A stretch of 7,372 nucleotides of DNA. Source: Methanoculleus marisnigri. Lineage in GTDB: Archaea > Halobacteriota > Methanomicrobia > Methanomicrobiales > Methanoculleaceae. The stretch lies in assembly GCA_002503885.1 (NCBI GenBank), contig DASQ01000025.1, positions 1 to 7,372 on the forward strand, read 5' to 3'. This document shows positions 5,659 through 7,372 of this stretch, in pieces. Each line of letters begins with the position of its first letter. The stretch's first letter is position 1. The translations under genes and the position numbers were made by a program. The notes beneath the pieces are model-generated. The model ran no database searches. It saw only the letters and a list, made by a program, of their open reading frames with translations, and was not told the DNA's origin.

Positions 5659-6594
5659 ATGCGCTACATCGTCACAGGCGGAGCGGGGTTCATCGGCTCC
5701 AACCTCGCAGAGCGACTGGCACGCGACGACCACGATGTCGTGATCATCGACGACCTCGTCACCGGGCGGCGTGAGAATATCGAGCACCTCATCAGCCATC
5801 CCCGGGTGACGTTCATCGAGGGGAGCGTCAGCGACCTCGCCCTGCTCACCGATGCCTTTTCCGGGGCAGACGGCATCTTCCACCAGGCAGCCATCGCCTC
5901 GGTCCCCCGATCCGTGGCAAAGCCCCTGGAGACAAACGCGGTGAACGTGGCCGGAACCGTGAACGTCCTCTGGGCCGCAAAAGAGTGCGGCGTTCCGGCC
6001 GTCGTGGCGGCTTCCACCTCGGCGATCTACGGTGACGACCCGGCTTTCCCCAAACGCGAGACGATGGCGCCGACACCGCTCTCCCCCTATGCAGTCTCAA
6101 AACTCGCGGGCGAGTACTATGGAAAGGTCTTCTCGGACCTCTATGGTATCCGGACGGTCTTCCTCCGCTACTTCAATGTCTTTGGTCCCCGGCAGGACCC
6201 GAACTCCGAGTATGCGGCGGTGATCCCGAAGTTCATCACCCGCCTGCTCGATGGGAAGCCACCGATAATCTACGGCGACGGAGAGCAGACCCGGGACTTC
6301 ATCTTCGTGGCGGATGTCGTCCGGGCGAACATCCAGGCGATGGAGAGCAACGCCTCCGGTGTCTTCAACATCGCCGGGGGCAGCAGGATCAGCCTCAACG
6401 AACTTGCCGGGAGTCTCTCGGAGATCACCGGCATACACCACCGGCCGGTGTATGAGCCGCCGCGGTCGGGGGATGTGCGTGACTCGCTTGCCGACATATC
6501 CCGGGCCGGGAAAGCCTTCGGTTTCTCCCCCCGCCGCACGCTCGCTGAGGGGCTCCGCGAGACGGTGGCGTGGTTCCGGGATGCCGGCCAGTAA
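5659..6594 (+). CDS. NAD-dependent nucleotide-sugar epimerase/dehydratase (extended SDR, UDP-glucose/UDP-GlcNAc 4-epimerase-like)
   Basis: The 311-residue soluble protein begins directly with the Rossmann motif MRYIVTGGAGFIGSNL (GxxGxxG at 7-13). It has an acidic NAD-specifying DD (31-32) at the end of beta-2, NVAGT (96-100), the STS segment (119-121), the catalytic Tyr144 and Lys148 in SPYAVSKLAGE, and RYFNVFGPRQDP followed by YGDGEQTRDFIFVADV (204-220), as in GalE/WbpP-type epimerases. The family oxidises and re-reduces C4 of a UDP-sugar, supplying galactose-type or GalNAc-type precursors for glycans; the exact substrate cannot be read here. The frame is open back to a GTG at 5506 overlapping the xerA stop, but that 51-residue extension has no family character and places extra sequence before the first beta strand, so the ATG at 5659 is chosen. 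The nearest Shine-Dalgarno (GGAG, 5639-5642) is rather far, so initiation is probably weak or leaderless. Confidence 0.9.
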   Translation: MRYIVTGGAGFIGSNLAERLARDDHDVVIIDDLVTGRRENIEHLISHPRVTFIEGSVSDLALLTDAFSGADGIFHQAAIASVPRSVAKPLETNAVNVAGTVNVLWAAKECGVPAVVAASTSAIYGDDPAFPKRETMAPTPLSPYAVSKLAGEYYGKVFSDLYGIRTVFLRYFNVFGPRQDPNSEYAAVIPKFITRLLDGKPPIIYGDGEQTRDFIFVADVVRANIQAMESNASGVFNIAGGSRISLNELAGSLSEITGIHHRPVYEPPRSGDVRDSLADISRAGKAFGFSPRRTLAEGLRETVAWFRDAGQ

Positions 6595-6618
6595 CCGCTC
6601 CCTGATCCGGAGACCGGC

Positions 6619-6633
6619 GCCGGGCACCCCGGC
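6619..6633. repeat. Hairpin after the epimerase gene
   Basis: GCCGGG (6619-6624) pairs with CCCGGC (6628-6633) around CAC, 25 bases past the stop codon. A second small stem, CCCGA/TCGGG, lies at 6651-6662. Neither is followed by a T-tract, so termination is uncertain. Confidence 0.35.
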
Positions 6634-6669
6634 TGCCGATCGCGGGTTGCCCCGACTTCGGGCATGAGA

Positions 6670-6701
6670 TCTGCAGGAACTTATATATCGTCACTCTGCA
6701 G
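6670..6701 (+). promoter_or_regulatory. Promoter of the TPR gene: TATA box flanked by TCTGCAG repeats
   Basis: TTATATAT at 6681-6688 is a textbook archaeal TATA box in a GC-rich spacer. Transcription would start near 6710-6714, giving a short leader that just includes the Shine-Dalgarno. TCTGCAG occurs at 6670-6676 and again at 6695-6701, exactly 25 bases apart, one copy on each side of the box, and could be a paired regulator site. Confidence 0.65.
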
Positions 6702-6711
6702 TAAGGGGTGC

Positions 6712-6717
6712 GAGGTG
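6712..6717 (+). promoter_or_regulatory. Shine-Dalgarno of the TPR gene
   Basis: GAGGTG matches the archaeal 16S tail complement (GGAGGTGA) and ends 7 bases before the ATG at 6725, which fixes that start codon. Confidence 0.8.
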
Positions 6718-6724
6718 CCAACGT

Positions 6725-7165
6725 ATGCCCCAATTAATTACACCGGAGATCCCCCGTAAGGGTGATGATAGAGATGCGTCACGGGCGTACACCGACGCAA
6801 TCGTGGAGACCCTGGACCCCGCGGCCCACAACAACAGGGGTGTGGCGCTCGAGAGGCAGGGACGTTATGATGAGGCGCTGACTGCGTTCAGTGCGGCGCT
6901 CCTCTCCGACAACGAGGACGTCTACGCCTGGAACAACCGGGCAGTGATCCTCACCCGGCTCGGCCGCCCCCAGGAAGCGGTGCTTGCGTGCAGGCAGGCG
7001 CTCGCGATCGACCGGTCGTGCATCTTCGCCTGGGTTACCTACGGCATGGTGCTCGGCAGGCTCGGGAATTACCAGGAGGCCGAACGGGTCCTTGCGGTGG
7101 CAGAAGACCTCGACCCGCAGGCCCGTGCGCTCTACCCCGGGAATTCGACGATGACCCGGGCCTGA
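6725..7165 (+). CDS. Small tetratricopeptide repeat (TPR) protein
   Basis: The 146-residue protein is made almost wholly of three consecutive 34-residue TPR units: 33-66 (AHNNRGVALERQGRYDEALTAF), 67-100 (AWNNRAVILTRLGRPQEAVLA) and 101-134 (AWVTYGMVLGRLGNYQEAERVL). Each shows the W/N-G/A-Y/A-A-P pattern of helix pairs, with DP or ID turns at the ends. There is no signal peptide or membrane segment, so it is probably cytosolic. TPR arrays bind partner proteins; three units make one binding groove, and no enzymatic domain is attached, so the partner is unknown. Such short stand-alone TPR proteins are common in Methanomicrobiales. The start is supported by GAGGTG seven bases upstream and by its own promoter, so it is a separate transcription unit from the epimerase. 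The TGA at 7163-7165 is soon followed by a T-rich terminator. Confidence 0.9.
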   Translation: MPQLITPEIPRKGDDRDASRAYTDAIVETLDPAAHNNRGVALERQGRYDEALTAFSAALLSDNEDVYAWNNRAVILTRLGRPQEAVLACRQALAIDRSCIFAWVTYGMVLGRLGNYQEAERVLAVAEDLDPQARALYPGNSTMTRA

Positions 7166-7178
7166 AGCAGGGTACTCA

Positions 7179-7204
7179 TTTTTTGGAAACCTTTTTTGGA
7201 AACC
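7179..7204 (+). terminator. T-tract terminator made of two tandem 13-bp copies
   Basis: TTTTTTGGAAACC occurs twice head to tail (7179-7191 and 7192-7204), 13 bases after the TPR stop codon. Runs of T are the usual archaeal termination signal for the transcript ending in U. The second copy is followed by a GGGCGG/CCGCCC dyad (7205-7210 with 7225-7230). Confidence 0.6.
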
Positions 7205-7233
7205 GGGCGGAATGGTCGACAGGCCCGCCCTAT

Positions 7234-7249
7234 CCCCGGGTGCCCGGGG
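7234..7249. repeat. GC-rich hairpin, second copy of the 4120 motif
   Basis: CCCCGGG and CCCGGGG flank TG. The remaining 7250-7372 shows no recognisable gene. A plus-strand frame is open from an ATG at 7297 to the window end, but it is too short to judge. Confidence 0.45.
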
Positions 7250-7372
7250 TCCGGGGATCGATACACCCTCCGGTGCTATACGGGTGGGTGGTTTGATGGG
7301 TCTACTCATGTTCCTGCTCCAGCCACTGGCCCCGTATGCATCCCACGACCGCCGGAGTTCCCCCTGGCCCCC

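Noticed and set aside
6779..7309. 176-codon minus-strand frame opposite the TPR gene
   Set aside because: The plus-strand TPR gene has repeats in perfect 34-residue register, a promoter and a Shine-Dalgarno, so the minus frame is its shadow.
7297..7372. Start of another plus-strand gene at the window edge
   Set aside because: Only 25 codons are visible after an ATG with no clear Shine-Dalgarno; MGLLMFLLQPLAPYAS could be a chance frame.

Overview
The window looks like chromosome of a methanogenic archaeon of the Methanomicrobiales, most like Methanoculleus. This rests on four things: the GC-rich coding sequence, the archaeal TATA-box and GGAGGTG-type Shine-Dalgarno signals, the archaeal GlmM-type hexose mutase, and the haloarchaeal/methanogen-type DUF5806 protein. 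The genus is an inference from protein style, not a database match.

Layout. Bases 1-~400 are the right end of an IS200/IS605 (IS1341-like) element: the C-terminal part of a TnpB nuclease, followed by structured DNA that looks like an omega-RNA (reRNA) scaffold and the terminal hairpin. This end is pushed against the 3' end of a minus-strand operon, and the hairpin supplies the last residues and stop codon of glmM. Reading leftwards from 3062, that operon is a DUF5806 protein, a MobB-MoaE fusion protein and the phosphosugar mutase GlmM. The three genes are joined by 4-base overlaps (the second depends on the glmM start chosen).

Bases 3063-4588 hold about 1.5 kb with no convincing gene. They contain dyads, a G-quadruplex motif, a TATA-like box and a hairpin with a T-tract, so an unannotated RNA is possible but unproven. 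On the plus strand there follow a Xer/XerA-type tyrosine recombinase (4589-5509), probably leaderless, with an imperfect dyad over its start; an extended-SDR nucleotide-sugar epimerase (5659-6594); and a small three-repeat TPR protein (6725-7165) with a clear promoter and Shine-Dalgarno. A tandemly repeated T-tract likely ends the TPR transcript.

Functional themes. GlmM and the epimerase fit activated amino-sugar and sugar-nucleotide supply for surface glycans or cofactors. MobB-MoaE fits the molybdopterin/tungstopterin cofactor needed by formylmethanofuran and formate dehydrogenases. XerA fits chromosome dimer resolution or integration. The points most worth checking are the TnpB right end fused into glmM, the non-canonical MoaE tail, the dyad at the xerA start and the structured 1.5 kb gap.
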